From NCBI GenBank assembly GCA_916048095.2, contig OU696579.1, forward strand, positions 4,518,235 through 4,582,234: a stretch of 64,000 nucleotides of DNA, written 5' to 3'. The DNA is from Sacculina carcini. Its lineage: Eukaryota > Arthropoda > Thecostraca > Sacculinidae. The translations under genes and the position numbers were made by a program. The notes under the pieces are model-generated. The model was not told where the DNA came from. It was given only the letters and a program-made list of their open reading frames with translations, and did no database searches. This document shows, piece after piece, positions 1-9,083 of the stretch. Position 1 is the first letter of the stretch, and each line of letters begins with the position of its first letter.

Positions 1-322
1 TTACAACACGCACAAGTATGAACAAAAGCTGCGCGACGCAAGTTACCTCATTCAAAGTCTGGCACCCGACCACATCTACGCCAAAGGTATCGACAAGGCT
101 CGTCGACTTTCCCACCTACTTGAACTAAATATTGAAAATCTCGAAGACATCCTACCCGACTATTTATCAATGAACGCACGCGACATACATGTACTACCCA
201 ACATCACACCGTGTCCATATACTCATGTCATTCCTACAAACTGTTGTATTTTACGTTGTCAACATTTCGCTAAATTGCTGTATGCAATGAATCTGTGTAC
301 ACCGCGCATGCTACCATTTTAA
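1..322 (+). CDS. C-terminal part of a conserved Polinton-associated protein (PV1 copy), truncated by the window edge
   Basis: The open frame runs from base 2 to a TAA at 320-322, and an AATAAA poly(A) signal overlaps the stop (321-326). The visible 106 residues match the second half of the protein at 17956-18528: both have a KG.DK.RRLS..L core, a conserved N-L-E-(D/E) step and a PCP..H segment followed by C...C. Two diverged copies in one window show it is a real viral gene, not a chance frame. It is followed by the minus-strand gene at 423-1202 and the small Cys gene at 1201-1473, the same order as in PV2. Function is not recognised; see the fuller copy for the possible nuclease-like N-terminus, which is outside the window here. 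Confidence 0.6.
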   Translation, partial: YNTHKYEQKLRDASYLIQSLAPDHIYAKGIDKARRLSHLLELNIENLEDILPDYLSMNARDIHVLPNITPCPYTHVIPTNCCILRCQHFAKLLYAMNLCTPRMLPF

Positions 323-422
323 TAAATTGAACGATAACAAAGTGTGTTTTTGTTCGCGCGCAATAATCAAACTCTTGTAACACATCACGAAATGTATTGG
401 TAAACCGTACATATAGAATAAT

Positions 423-1202
423 TCAACAAATTTTGTTCCGTTTACTTTGTGGTTCACCTTGAACCTCTTTGTGCACAACCATCCTCATTTTGTCGGCTTT
501 AAATTCACGATAAATCTTGGTTTCGGTCAAGTACTGTTTTCGCGACTCATAGTAGCTCATAACAATGGTCTTCATCCACTCCATAGTGTTGCAGGTCGCA
601 TCGGGCGGCCGCTAAAACTGAGTCTCGTCACTTCGCACCAACGCCACCGACAACACTATAAATGATACAGCGGCTGCAACGGCTCCAAGAACAGCATCTC
701 TCATCGGTCGACTCATAACTGTATCGATCACAATCTGTAGTGCACGCTCCTCGTTGGTGAACATTCTCACCGCGCCGCGATGAATTTTCCAAAAGAGATC
801 AAAATATCGCTCCAGTTGCATAATATTAGTAAGCTGTTTTTGTAAGTGTTCGAAATCCGTCTGACTATGTTTTTCCAGTCGTCCGAAAATAATCCAAATC
901 CTCTGCTCCAGTGGGTGTCCACAGATGAACGGTGTATCGGCAACAAACTTGACCGCATGATGTTCCAGTGGCAGGATCCGCTTGGTCGTATCAACGTTTG
1001 TATTCACCTGACTCATGTTGACAATTCCCCGATAAAAGCTACACAACCTCACCCGCAAGCGTCTCGAGCTCAACTGCGTATCACGGCTGAGACTAATTGC
1101 ACTACTTATCGGAGCATGCGTCATAATTATCGCCAACATCACTCCGTGTCTGATAATTTCGCTCTTACAGTCAATGTTTATCTTTCTTTGTATAAACACC
1201 AT
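423..1202 (-). pseudogene. Conserved Polinton-associated protein of unknown function (PV1 copy) with an internal stop
   Basis: The frame encodes about 196 residues from 1202 to a TAG at 612-614, then continues in the same frame to a TGA at 423-425. It aligns along its length with the 240-residue product at 43413-44135: shared blocks include an (I/L)PLE step, PLE(H/Q)R(I/V)WII.G, a QL.N.M segment, FD..WK, and R.MR..V. The TAG lies where the second copy has Tyr, and homology resumes after it, so the stop is a lesion and not the true end. The segment before the stop is hydrophobic (A/V/I-rich, about residues 166-188) and may form a membrane helix in this copy. The start overlaps the divergent gene at 1201, suggesting a shared promoter. 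Function unknown. Confidence 0.6.
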
Positions 1203-1473
1203 GAGCTGTGTTTCTCCTGCTACACTGGTGCCTAATTATAACTATCGCTATGTTGGTGGTAGTTCGTCAGATAGCAAACACATCATCAGCGAATCGTACA
1301 AAGAGTACACATCGTTTGACGTGTGTCTTTCGGAAGCTCTACAAGAAGGTGTTTCTGTTCCTGATACATGGTCGGCTGAACTGGAAATTGTGTATGAGAC
1401 ACACGATATGATTTACATCATCAAAATTGATCGAAAAATCAACAAACATTTGTGTTCACGATGTGTTCGCTGA
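1201..1473 (+). CDS. Small Cys-tailed Polinton-associated protein (PV1 copy)
   Basis: This is a 90-residue frame starting ATG AGC TGT at 1201. A second, damaged copy lies at 45002-45239. The two share MxCV at the start, a central G(V)S(V/I)PD step, an L.I.YE..D.IYI. core, and a basic, Cys-containing end (KH.C.(R/K)CV). The tail with two Cys and a His could bind metal, but this is a guess. It starts head-to-head with the minus-strand gene ending at 423 and lies just inside the presumed element end near 1696. No known family is recognised; conservation between two copies is the evidence that it is a gene. Confidence 0.55.
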   Translation: MSCVSPATLVPNYNYRYVGGSSSDSKHIISESYKEYTSFDVCLSEALQEGVSVPDTWSAELEIVYETHDMIYIIKIDRKINKHLCSRCVR

Positions 1474-1599
1474 ATCGTGTCCTCAATAAGATTTCCGCTT
1501 GTATATTTGCCATAGTTGTGTATCAAGTGAAAATACACAAAGATCATTTCGTTGCAAGTCATTTTTGTGTCAATTCCGACACAGTCGAATAGCGTTTTA

Positions 1600-1696
1600 A
1601 TTACCGATTTAGTCAAACCATTTTGTATAAACCCATTTCGGCTATAATACACTACTCACGTCTCTGCCAAACATCGACTTGGCGATCCCGATATAT
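1600..1696. repeat. Presumed Polinton terminal inverted repeat (right end of PV1)
   Basis: A block near 1603-1616 (accgatttagtcaa) and a block of about 37 bp ending near 1695 (from cgtctctgcc to cccgatata) recur in inverted orientation at 60494-60595. The flanking genes differ: the small Cys gene lies here and the integrase lies there. The shared sequence is therefore best read as a terminal inverted repeat, not as duplicated gene flank. The outer edge at about 1696 faces the TTAGG array that starts 140 bp further on. The middle of the block has diverged. Confidence 0.5.
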
Positions 1697-1837
1697 CTTG
1701 ACGCAAACAAATGCGGCGCAAACAAATATGTCTAGCTCCACCAGCATATTCCCGCTGTGACTGAACTCTGCGAGGACCCCAGTTCGAAACCTGTCAGGTA
1801 TGCATATTTAAAATAAATATTAAAAATAAAACTTGGG

Positions 1838-2215
1838 TTCGGTTGGGTCGGGTTAGGTTAGGTTAGGTTAGGTATAGAATAAATATTAAAAATAAAAGTT
1901 AGGTCGGTTCGGGTTAGGTTAGGTATAGAATAAATATTAAAAATAAAAGTTAGGTTAGGTTGGGTATAGAATAAAGAAATAAAGAAAATAAAGTTTAGGT
2001 TAGGTCGGGTTGGGTTAGGTATAGAATAAAGAAATAAAGAAAATAAAGGTTAGGTTAGGTTAGGTTGGGTATAGAATAAGAAAATAAGTTAGGTTAGGTT
2101 TAAAAAAAAAGTTAGGTTAAAAAACTAAAAAAAAGTTAGGTTAGGTTAAAAAAGAAAAAAAGTTAGGTTAGGTTAAAAAAGAAAAAAAGTTAGGTTAGGT
2201 TAAAAAAGTTAGGTT
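1838..2215 (+). repeat. Degenerate (TTAGG)n telomere-type array with AT-rich spacers
   Basis: Runs of ggttaggtta alternate with spacers such as tatagaataaatattaaaa and, toward the right, with poly(A)-like aaaaaagaaaaaaag. TTAGG is the usual arthropod telomere unit. The G-rich strand reads rightward here, opposite to the arrays at 55906, 58975 and 63957. The regular alternation of one to three TTAGG units with an AT spacer is a higher-order repeat, not a fresh telomere end. Confidence 0.85.
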
Positions 2216-2329
2216 AAGTGTGACGTCAGAGGGGGGTGACGTCATAGGGGGGGGGGGGCTCGACGTCAGAGGGGGGGGGGCAAGGGGGATAATGTAAACA
2301 AATGTAACAAAGTGGTGAAGCCTTCTACT
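2216..2329. repeat. GC-rich TGACGTCA spacer next to the telomere-type array (inverted copy of 55780-55905)
   Basis: It contains several gacgtca motifs separated by runs of 6-12 G, then gataatgtaaacaaatg and a short tail. The reverse complement of the whole block, including about 20 bp that in the other copy belong to the end of element H pol, is found at about 55780-55905 beside the CCTAA array. The two blocks are thus an inverted duplication of one junction. The G runs could form quadruplexes. Confidence 0.7.
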
Positions 2330-4329
2330 CGTACTACCACAGATTCATTCCGAACGCCGCCCATATGCTTCAGCCCCTCCATGCGCTCATCACACATCGC
2401 GCCAAACGTTCCAGAGCTGCCGTCGCCTGGACTGTGTCAACACAAGATGCGTTCGAATCGATCAAACACACGTTGTCACAAGCAACTCAGCTCGCCCATC
2501 AACGGCCTGGTGCTCCGCTCAGCATCGTAGTGGACGCATCAGACACTGGCGTAGGAGCAGTGTTGCAGCAAGAAGTCAACCATCAGTGGCAACCGCTGTC
2601 ATATTTCTCAAAGTCACTCGACAAAACGTAGCGCAAGTACAGCACCTTTGGACGTGAGCTTCTCGGTGTGTATCTGGCAGTGAAACACTTCCGACATATA
2701 ATCGAAGGGCAGCATCCCTGTGTATTCACCGACCACAAGCCGCTCGTGAGTGCACTCGGTGCCGCATCCGATCGTCATTCTCCCCGTGAGCTGAGACATC
2801 TTGACTTCATCAGCCAGTTCATCGGAGACATTCGGCATATTCCTGGCAAGGACAACGCAGCTGCTGACACTCTATCGCGTACTGTGATTATGCTGACACA
2901 ATCAAGCGTACCCATTGACGATTCCACCGCACTCGCGCACGCTCAAGTGGAGGATCCGTCCATAGCGGAAATCCGTCGTTCACCTGGCTCACTGAAGCTC
3001 AAGGACGTCAAATTGACAGACGACACTACAATGCTGTGTGACAAATCGACCGGATCTTCGCGTCCAGTATTACCGGTGGCATTGAGGCAACCTTACACGA
3101 AGTTTCTCCACGACATTTCTCACCCGGGTGTCGACGCCACTGTGAATTTGGTGAGCAAGCGTTTCGCATGGCCCAATATGGATATAGAAGTGAGGCACAT
3201 TGCTAGACCTTGCATCCAGTGCCAGAAAAACAAAGTGACTCGCCACACCAAATCACCAATCGGAACATTTGACGCACCAAAAGAACGCTTCGACCACATC
3301 CATGTTGACCTCGTGGGTCCTCTACCCCCGTCTCGAGGTTGTTCCTACATCCTCACTTGTGTCGACCGTTTCACTCGATGGCCGGAAGCCATTCCCATTC
3401 CAGATTCACGCACCGAAACAGTCGCACGTGCGTTCATCAGCAGCTTGATCGCGAGGTACGGCGTGCCAACCACCATCACAAGTGACCGCGGTGCTCAATT
3501 CGAGTCGGCGTTGTGGAGTGACATGCAGCGCATGCTTGGTTGTCAACGAAAGCGCACAACCAGCTTCCATCCGGCCTGCAACGGCATGGTGGAACGGCTG
3601 CACCGGCAGCTGAAAACGGGCCTGAGGGCTCATGATCTCACCTCCTGGACAGACGCTCTGCCTCTGGTTCTGCTAGGCATCCGAGCCACGCACAAACCGG
3701 ACATCGGTGCCACAGCAGCGGAGCTCGTGTACGGCTCTACGGTGAGATTGCCCGGAGAGTTCTCTCACTCTTCAGCACCGGCTTCTGACCCGTCTTCGTA
3801 CGTGAACAGACTGCGACGTCATATGGCGAAACTTAGGCCAACTCTGCCACGTCCGGTTCAGCAGCGTTCATACGTTCCCAGTGCCCTGTCAACGTGCACT
3901 CACGTTTTCGTGCGCAAAGATGGTCATCGCTATCCCCTCGAGAGTCGGTACGACGGTCCCTTCTTGGTGAAGGCCAGGACTGGCAAGACCATTACCATCA
4001 TGAGACGCAGCAAAGACGACGTCATCTCCATTGATCGCTGCAAACCGGCATTTGTCGAAATAGCTGAAGAACGTGTTGCTTCATCGTCGATCATAAACGA
4101 CTCCACGTCAACAGAACCTGACACTACCGAGTTGTTTGTCAGAACCGACGCGCCTGTTCACCGGACATCTGAGTGAACAGACAGCAGCACGCACAGAACT
4201 TCACAGCACACACACCCACCGGTGATTACAAGTAAGTCATGCATCAGAACACGCAGTGGACGCATTGTACGTGCCCCACAGAGATATCGACATGTCGCCT
4301 TTGTACTCGACAGTCTAGGGAGGGGGTAG
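2330..4329 (+). pseudogene. CsRn1-type Ty3/gypsy pol, 3' part (element L: RNase H and integrase)
   Basis: Truncated on the left; similarity to element D starts at the end of RT (D position about 37884). It carries RNase H ([30 protein letters not shown]-like end) and integrase with the HHCC region, a DLVGPLP start of the DDE core, SDRGAQF and the [10 protein letters not shown] glutamate. Compared with D, a CAG has become TAG at 2628-2630, splitting RNase H, and a TGC has become TGA at 4174-4176, removing the tail. The rest (from 2668) is open for 502 codons, including the place where D has a 1-bp deletion. A purine-rich tract (gggagggggtag) precedes the LTR at 4330. Confidence 0.85.
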
Positions 4330-5253
4330 TGTAGCCACACACATAAATTCTGTTACATGTATGTCAAATGTGTACACTGTTTTATTGTATTTGCATTTGC
4401 CAATTATATGAATGCCACTATATCACTGTCACTGTATTACCGCGAGTATCATTACGTATTAATTCCGTTATATAACAATTATGTGTGCACGGTGTTTGTA
4501 TATGGTTTTGATTGTTATTGCTGTTTTATTTATCGCAAAATGTTAGACGCGCATGCGCGTCAGACAAACACACACGCACACACACATACACATTCATCAT
4601 GTTGCACACGGTAGCAGTGACGTCACGTGTAACACCACACCGTACGGTTACAACGTGCGGTATATAAAGTATGCACTTTCGGCAATAAAGGTCTCCTTCA
4701 CGTCGTCGGCTCTGAGTTTGACTGGTCTCCACGGTACCGCTCCCGCTCCCTGTAAAATTAGCGACTAACCTACGCAATATACATTTCGGTCTTTTTAAAG
4801 ACCACATCGCCCTCACAGCGCTTTGCCAAGGATAGATTGTGCTCTGCCGCCTGTCTTGGACTGAATACCGTAGCCGGTTATTCCTCCGAGACAGACACCC
4901 ATAGAGGTGGGCTTGAGCACATTTGATTCTGAGGCATCAGACGTTCGCTTTAAACCGTCGAGTCTGGCTAGTGCCACTTAGCGGTGCACTCCCAGCTCGG
5001 ACGTCTCTTAGCAAGACGGAAGGTTTTTATACCGAGCGTCGCGCTCTAGGGTAGTCGATTTCGGGTCGACAGACAGGGCACAGCCTGTCGTTCCAGTGCG
5101 CTGCAGTTGGCGTTAGTGAGTGACTGGGTCTCACACCCTCCGTCACTCGTACACTACGCCACTGGTTCACGGCACACCTGCTGCCACAGCCACTGGGACT
5201 GATCGCTAGCGGCATCATGCCCATCAGCGACAGGCTGGTCGATATTAGGCTAC
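4330..5253 (+). repeat. LTR of element L (CsRn1-type, D family)
   Basis: It begins TGTAGCCACACAC after a polypurine tract and closely matches the element D LTRs at 34744-35666 and 39882-40782. It ends ...gatattaggctac, the long form of the LTR end seen in D's 5' LTR. Beyond 5253 the sequence is Polinton penton-like coding sequence, so L inserted in that gene. The left LTR is missing, so no target duplication can be tested. Confidence 0.85.
4615..4690 (+). promoter_or_regulatory. LTR promoter: CRE/E-box, TATA box and poly(A) signal
   Basis: The LTR holds tgacgtcacgtg (a CRE palindrome overlapping a CACGTG E-box) at about 4619-4630, a TATA box tatataaa near 4661-4668 and aataaa at 4684-4689. 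The same cluster recurs in both element D LTRs (around 35031-35102 and 40168-40239). The order TATA then AATAAA within 30 bp fits the U3/R boundary of a compact LTR. Confidence 0.55.
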
Positions 5254-5622
5254 CTAATACATGGCTCCAAATATCGTCAGATAAACAAAAGGTGATATAC
5301 ACGAGTCAGCTCAGCGCTCAACCAAAAACAATGATGCTTTCACAAACATACTTTAGTACAAATACTCACCTTTTGACCGATTTAAATACATTTTTCACGC
5401 ATCCCATTGTTGAATGCAGCGCTGATGATTACGTCAGCACTTTGGATTACAAAACTGAATATGCATAGACAAATAGCCCACGCGCTAGGATGGCTTGCCG
5501 ATTCATCAAACTTGGACGGAAAGTATGTCACCATTGAGGCATACAGCACGGCGCCGTTTAGGATGGACGTGCATCGGCTTAATCCTTCTCTAATTTACAT
5601 CTACCAACTCGCCATTCGTTGA
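5254..5622 (+). pseudogene. Polinton minor capsid (penton-like) protein, broken fragment of PV2
   Basis: The frame begins inside the gene with a P-x-T-W step followed by about 60 residues, hits a TAG at about 5466-5468, and then a second frame carries a L(A/G)-x-x-LG(W/F) step, M-D-V-H and a hydrophobic SLIYIYQLAI strand. The PxTW motif early, a LGF/LGW motif in the middle and a D-x-x ... YVY-like strand are features I associate with the penton-type minor capsid protein encoded upstream of the capsid gene in Polintons of invertebrates. The N-terminus was lost at the L LTR and the C-terminus at the N fragment starting at 5623. The call rests on these weak motifs plus the adjacent capsid gene. 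Confidence 0.5.
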
Positions 5623-7229
5623 AGTCAGTCCACACATCTGGGTAATTCAGCTCGAGCTTTACTTCAAGCGCACAAAAATCAGCGATGAAGAAACGCGGTT
5701 CCCGACGGCAGTTTCTATGCTGCCAGCGCGCCACGTCATGGAGTTCATCGAACTCATTCGGCAGCCTCCTGACAACTGCTACACACAGCTGTGCGCCGCG
5801 CTGCACTCGACTCGGCAAATCGGCGGAGGAAAAACTCAAGTCAGTGTTAAGCGCTCAAGAGCTAGGTGACCGCAAGCCCACACAGTTTCTGCGTCATTTA
5901 CAGGAAATAACTTCGCCGTATTTGAAAGACGGCGAGTCTGAACTGGTACGGCAGATCTTCATGAAGGCGATGCCTGAAGCAGCACCTCCGTTTCTCTAAT
6001 TCCTGCCGGCAGACACAACTCTAGAAACACTTGCAGGTACAGCCGACCGAGTGATATCATCACTGCCGAAAGCGACTGCTCTCATAAGCGCCGTAAGTGG
6101 CCACACACGCAGAACAGAGCGCTCGTGCGAAACTACAGGCGGGAGCTGCACACAATGTACGGCGAACGACACAGTTGCCCGCTGTTTCATCAGCACTTGG
6201 ATATCCAGGTATGGCGTACCACACACCATTGTGCCCGACCGAGGCTCACAGTTCACCTCTCGCCTGTGGCAACAAATCACGGCACGTCTCGGGGCTGAAT
6301 CACTGCACACCACTGCCTAGAACCCCAGCGCCAACGACCTCTTCGAACGCCTTCACCGACAACTCAAATGTGCGCTACGCGACTGTCCAAATTGGATCCA
6401 CCGCCTTCCAATCGTGATGCTGGGAATACGCGCCTCTGTCAAAGAATCGGTACAGTGCTCATCAGCACAGCTGGTTTTAGGCACACCTTCACGACTGCCA
6501 GGTGAAATGTTCGCCAACATGAGTGATATTTCACCCCAACAGGTCGCACGAGAACTGGCGGAGCACTTCGCAAGGATCCGCCCAGTACAGAGCAGGCCAA
6601 CGACCACAGCTGACACATTTACTCTGCCTGCGCTCAACACTGCAGGATACGTGTTTGTGCGTAACGACGGCCACCGTCGTCCTTTGCAGCCTGTCTACAC
6701 TGGTCCGTACCGCGTGCTCAAGCGCACACCAAAAACATTTACGATTAAACGAAACGGCGAGGACACAATCTGCGTGGACCGACTACGACCGGCTTTCTTG
6801 GAAGTGCTCATCAGCACAGCTGGTTTTAGGCACACCTTAACGACTGCCGGGTGAAATGTTCGCCAGTGATATCTTCACGGCAATGATATCATCACTGCCG
6901 AAAGCGACGGCTCTCATAAACGCCGTAAGTGGCCACACACGCAGAAGAGAGCGCCCGTGCGAAACTACAGGCGGGAGCTGCACACAATGTACGGCGAACG
7001 CAAGGGAACTAGCGGCCGTAAACAGCGACGTATAAAACACCGACACACACACTCTTCCACAACCAGTCCACAGAACTCACCCTGTTGCTGGCTCGCTCTG
7101 TTATTCACCATTGCTTGTGTTTTGTTTCGCCACAGTAAGTAACCGCCTCTGAACTGTGATCTCTTGTGAATATATATTGTGTTGTCGTCCCCCATTGTGT
7201 CATTCGCCAGACCCAAGGTGGTTGCAACA
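5623..7229 (+). pseudogene. Scrambled CsRn1-type Ty3/gypsy fragment (element N)
   Basis: Pieces appear out of order: Gag N-terminal half (5623-6000, frameshifted, with WVIQLELYF and ELGDRKPTQFLRH-like segments), more Gag (6005-6160), integrase core and C-terminus (6170-6807, with [15 protein letters not shown] and a GPYRVLKRT-like C-terminal module), a second copy of a 55-bp integrase piece (6808-6862), a second copy of Gag sequence (6885-7015), then the 3' part of an LTR (7021-7229) ending gttgcaaca. Protease, RT and RNase H are absent. Integrase carries a TAG in place of the Tyr that normally precedes the N-P-A-x-N-G-L-V-E-R-like stretch. The same stop is in element M. Confidence 0.75.
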
Positions 7230-7351
7230 ACAGCAACAGAGCAGAGCAGCCTTTGAGGCGTAAACGCGCAAACAGTCAGCAGCAACGGAAGCAGTTGAAA
7301 TCTTCAAAGAAGCGTAAAACCAAGCAAATCAAGCGAGATATATTTTCATAA
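7230..7351 (+). pseudogene. C-terminal tail of a basic Polinton virion-type protein (PV2)
   Basis: Immediately after the N-fragment LTR the frame reads a Lys/Arg/Gln-rich stretch ending KRKTKQIKRDIFS, then a TAA at 7349-7351, 29 bp before the capsid ATG. Invertebrate Polintons commonly carry a small basic protein just upstream of the capsid gene that ends in a similar D-I-F motif, compared by some to adenovirus core/pVI-like proteins. Only the tail is left because the LTR replaced the rest. The family assignment is from recollection of such neighbours and is tentative. Confidence 0.4.
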
Positions 7352-7380
7352 GACGTGTACCTGTGCGCTCGTGTGCGATC

Positions 7381-7582
7381 ATGGCTAAAAACGAAGAATT
7401 CATGTGCGAAATAGGCGATATATTTACTCGCCCACCACTGGAGACCGGCATCAAATCAAGCAAAAATCATATATATTATCCGGTGAGTCGTCTAAGCAAT
7501 GAAGGACCTTTGGAGTTTTTTTTGCCAGCTCTCGGAAATTCGTGTAGTCGGCCATCAAAAATGAGGCTGTACGGACAAGTTC
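7381..7582 (+). pseudogene. Polinton major capsid protein (F54H12.2-like), N-terminal part
   Basis: ATG at 7381 opens a frame with D-(I/L)-F-T-x-P-P-x-(E/Q)-T-x-I, a Y-x-P-(V/I)-S step and GPLEFFLPALG, the usual start of the double-jelly-roll capsid protein annotated F54H12.2-like in nematodes, cnidarians and arthropods. At 7582 element K begins and the frame stops within a few codons. The flanking 5-bp agttc is repeated at 9084-9088 and the gene resumes in frame after it. The capsid would form the icosahedral shell of the virus-like particle; here it is dead, with two retrotransposon insertions and a stop (14336-14338). Confidence 0.85.
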
Positions 7583-9083
7583 TGTAACAACATGTATTAA
7601 AAGACAGGCGCGCGTGGGACAGCGATGTCCCACGCGCGCCTACAAGACAACACCGCAAAGCGAGCACGCCCGAACACGACTCCCTCCACGAACCCAGAGG
7701 ACAATACAAGGACACCATTGCATACGCGCACTCACACTCACATACACATGCAGAGCAAACCAACGCCACCACGACACTTGACACTCGACACTTGCAATCT
7801 TGCACACTCCTCCCTGCAATACATGCGCATGCACACACACTCGCACACAAACACACATACACAATGCGCAAAGCACCACGCCAGCCAACACAAGAAGCAT
7901 AAGCCCACACACACAACGAAAACCTACAATACACGTCCCCCTGTTTCTGTACTAACTACACGTCCCCCTGTTTCTTAAGAAACAACTAAACACGGAAAGA
8001 CACAACAACACAATAAAAAGCGAATACGAGTATAAGCACGGATATATACAAAAAGAACCAAACAAAATCAGCTCCGACCCGCCCATCCAGCTCGACGGCT
8101 CCACCAGAAACACACAATTGGCTACGGCGAAGCACAACACGTCAGGCTCCAGCGTCCCCCGCGCTCCCGTCTCGCCCGCGCTCTTCAGTGCTCCGCCGCA
8201 ACCTGCCGTCTTCTCCATCACCGGCCGCCGCGACATGGCACAACACCTCGGCCCCAGCACCCACCGTGCCCCCGCCGTCACCTGTGCTCTTCAGCACCCT
8301 GTCGCAGCCGGCCGTGATCCACCTTCCACAAATGCCGTCTTGCCTTCCGGGCCAGGACGACTCCTGCGACTTTAGCAGCTCCTTGCCTTCCTCCTTGAGC
8401 ACCAGCAGCTTCCACCGACAGTTTCACCAGTTCTGCGACGTAGCCATCACCAATACAGGCGGGACGACGAGCAACCTCGGCGCAGCTCCCCGACTGCCTC
8501 CTTGCCGGCACCATGCTCCACTGCCGTTCCCCTGCACACCCTCTTGCCACGCCGCCGAACACCACCTCTGTCTTCCACTTTGCCACTGATGCCCAAGGGT
8601 CAGTACCACCGCCGCTGCTGAAGTCATTGGTCGATCCATCCCATTCTATGACAAACACTACACTATTCCGAGGCAAAATCAAACCGCCTACCCATAAAAA
8701 CCACAAGAAAACAAAGCACTGAAAAGGCCGAAATAGCTTGTAACAACATGTATTAAAAGACAGGCGCGCGTGGGACAGCGATGTCCCACGCGCGCCTACA
8801 AGACAACACCGCACAGCGAGCACGCCCGAACACGACTCCCTCCACGAACCCAGAGGACAATACAAAGACACCATTGCATACGCTCACTCACACTCACATA
8901 CACATGCAGAGCAAACCAACGCCACCACGACACTCGACACTTGCAATCTTGCACACTCCTCCCTGCAATACATGCGCATGCACACACAATCGCACACAAA
9001 CACACATACACAATGCGCAAAGCACCACGCCAGCAAACACAAGAAGCATAAGCCCACACACACAACGAAAACCTCTAACTACA
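7583..9083 (-). mobile_element. Element K: non-autonomous LTR retrotransposon (TRIM/LARD-like) inserted in the capsid gene
   Basis: LTRs lie at 7583-7960 and 8739-9083, begin TGTAAC and end ACTACA, and are flanked by the 5-bp duplication agttc (7578-7582 and 9084-9088). The coding sense is minus: a polypurine tract (acagggggacg read on minus) abuts the left LTR and the primer site lies inside the right LTR. The primer site, minus strand 8738-8727, is agctatttcggc, the complement of the first 12 nt of tRNA-Phe. The 778-bp interior is GC-rich with degenerate internal duplications and shows no recognisable Gag or Pol, so it must be moved in trans. The minus-sense 3' (left) LTR has an extra 33 bp that repeats the polypurine tract. 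Confidence 0.8.
8727..8738 (-). promoter_or_regulatory. Primer-binding site of K matching the 5' end of tRNA-Phe
   Basis: On minus, agctatttcggc directly follows the LTR end ...gttaca with no spacer. Its complement is GCCGAAATAGCT, the first 12 nt of eukaryotic tRNA-Phe as I recall it. Element I has the same 12 bases in the same place (58202-58213). Confidence 0.6.

Noticed and set aside
1722-1795. tRNA-like stretch with agttcgaaacctg (B-box-like) after the PV1 end
   Set aside because: A plausible B box, but the acceptor and anticodon arms do not pair convincingly; at most a decayed tRNA or SINE promoter.
8278-8874. 198-codon minus-strand frame through K interior and LTR
   Set aside because: No Gag or other motif; GC-rich and partly in the LTR. 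Could be a decayed Gag but not supportable.
7640-9065. Cys/Val-rich and Thr/His-rich open frames in element K LTRs
   Set aside because: They are translations of CA/TG-rich LTR sequence, repeated in both LTRs, with no protein features.
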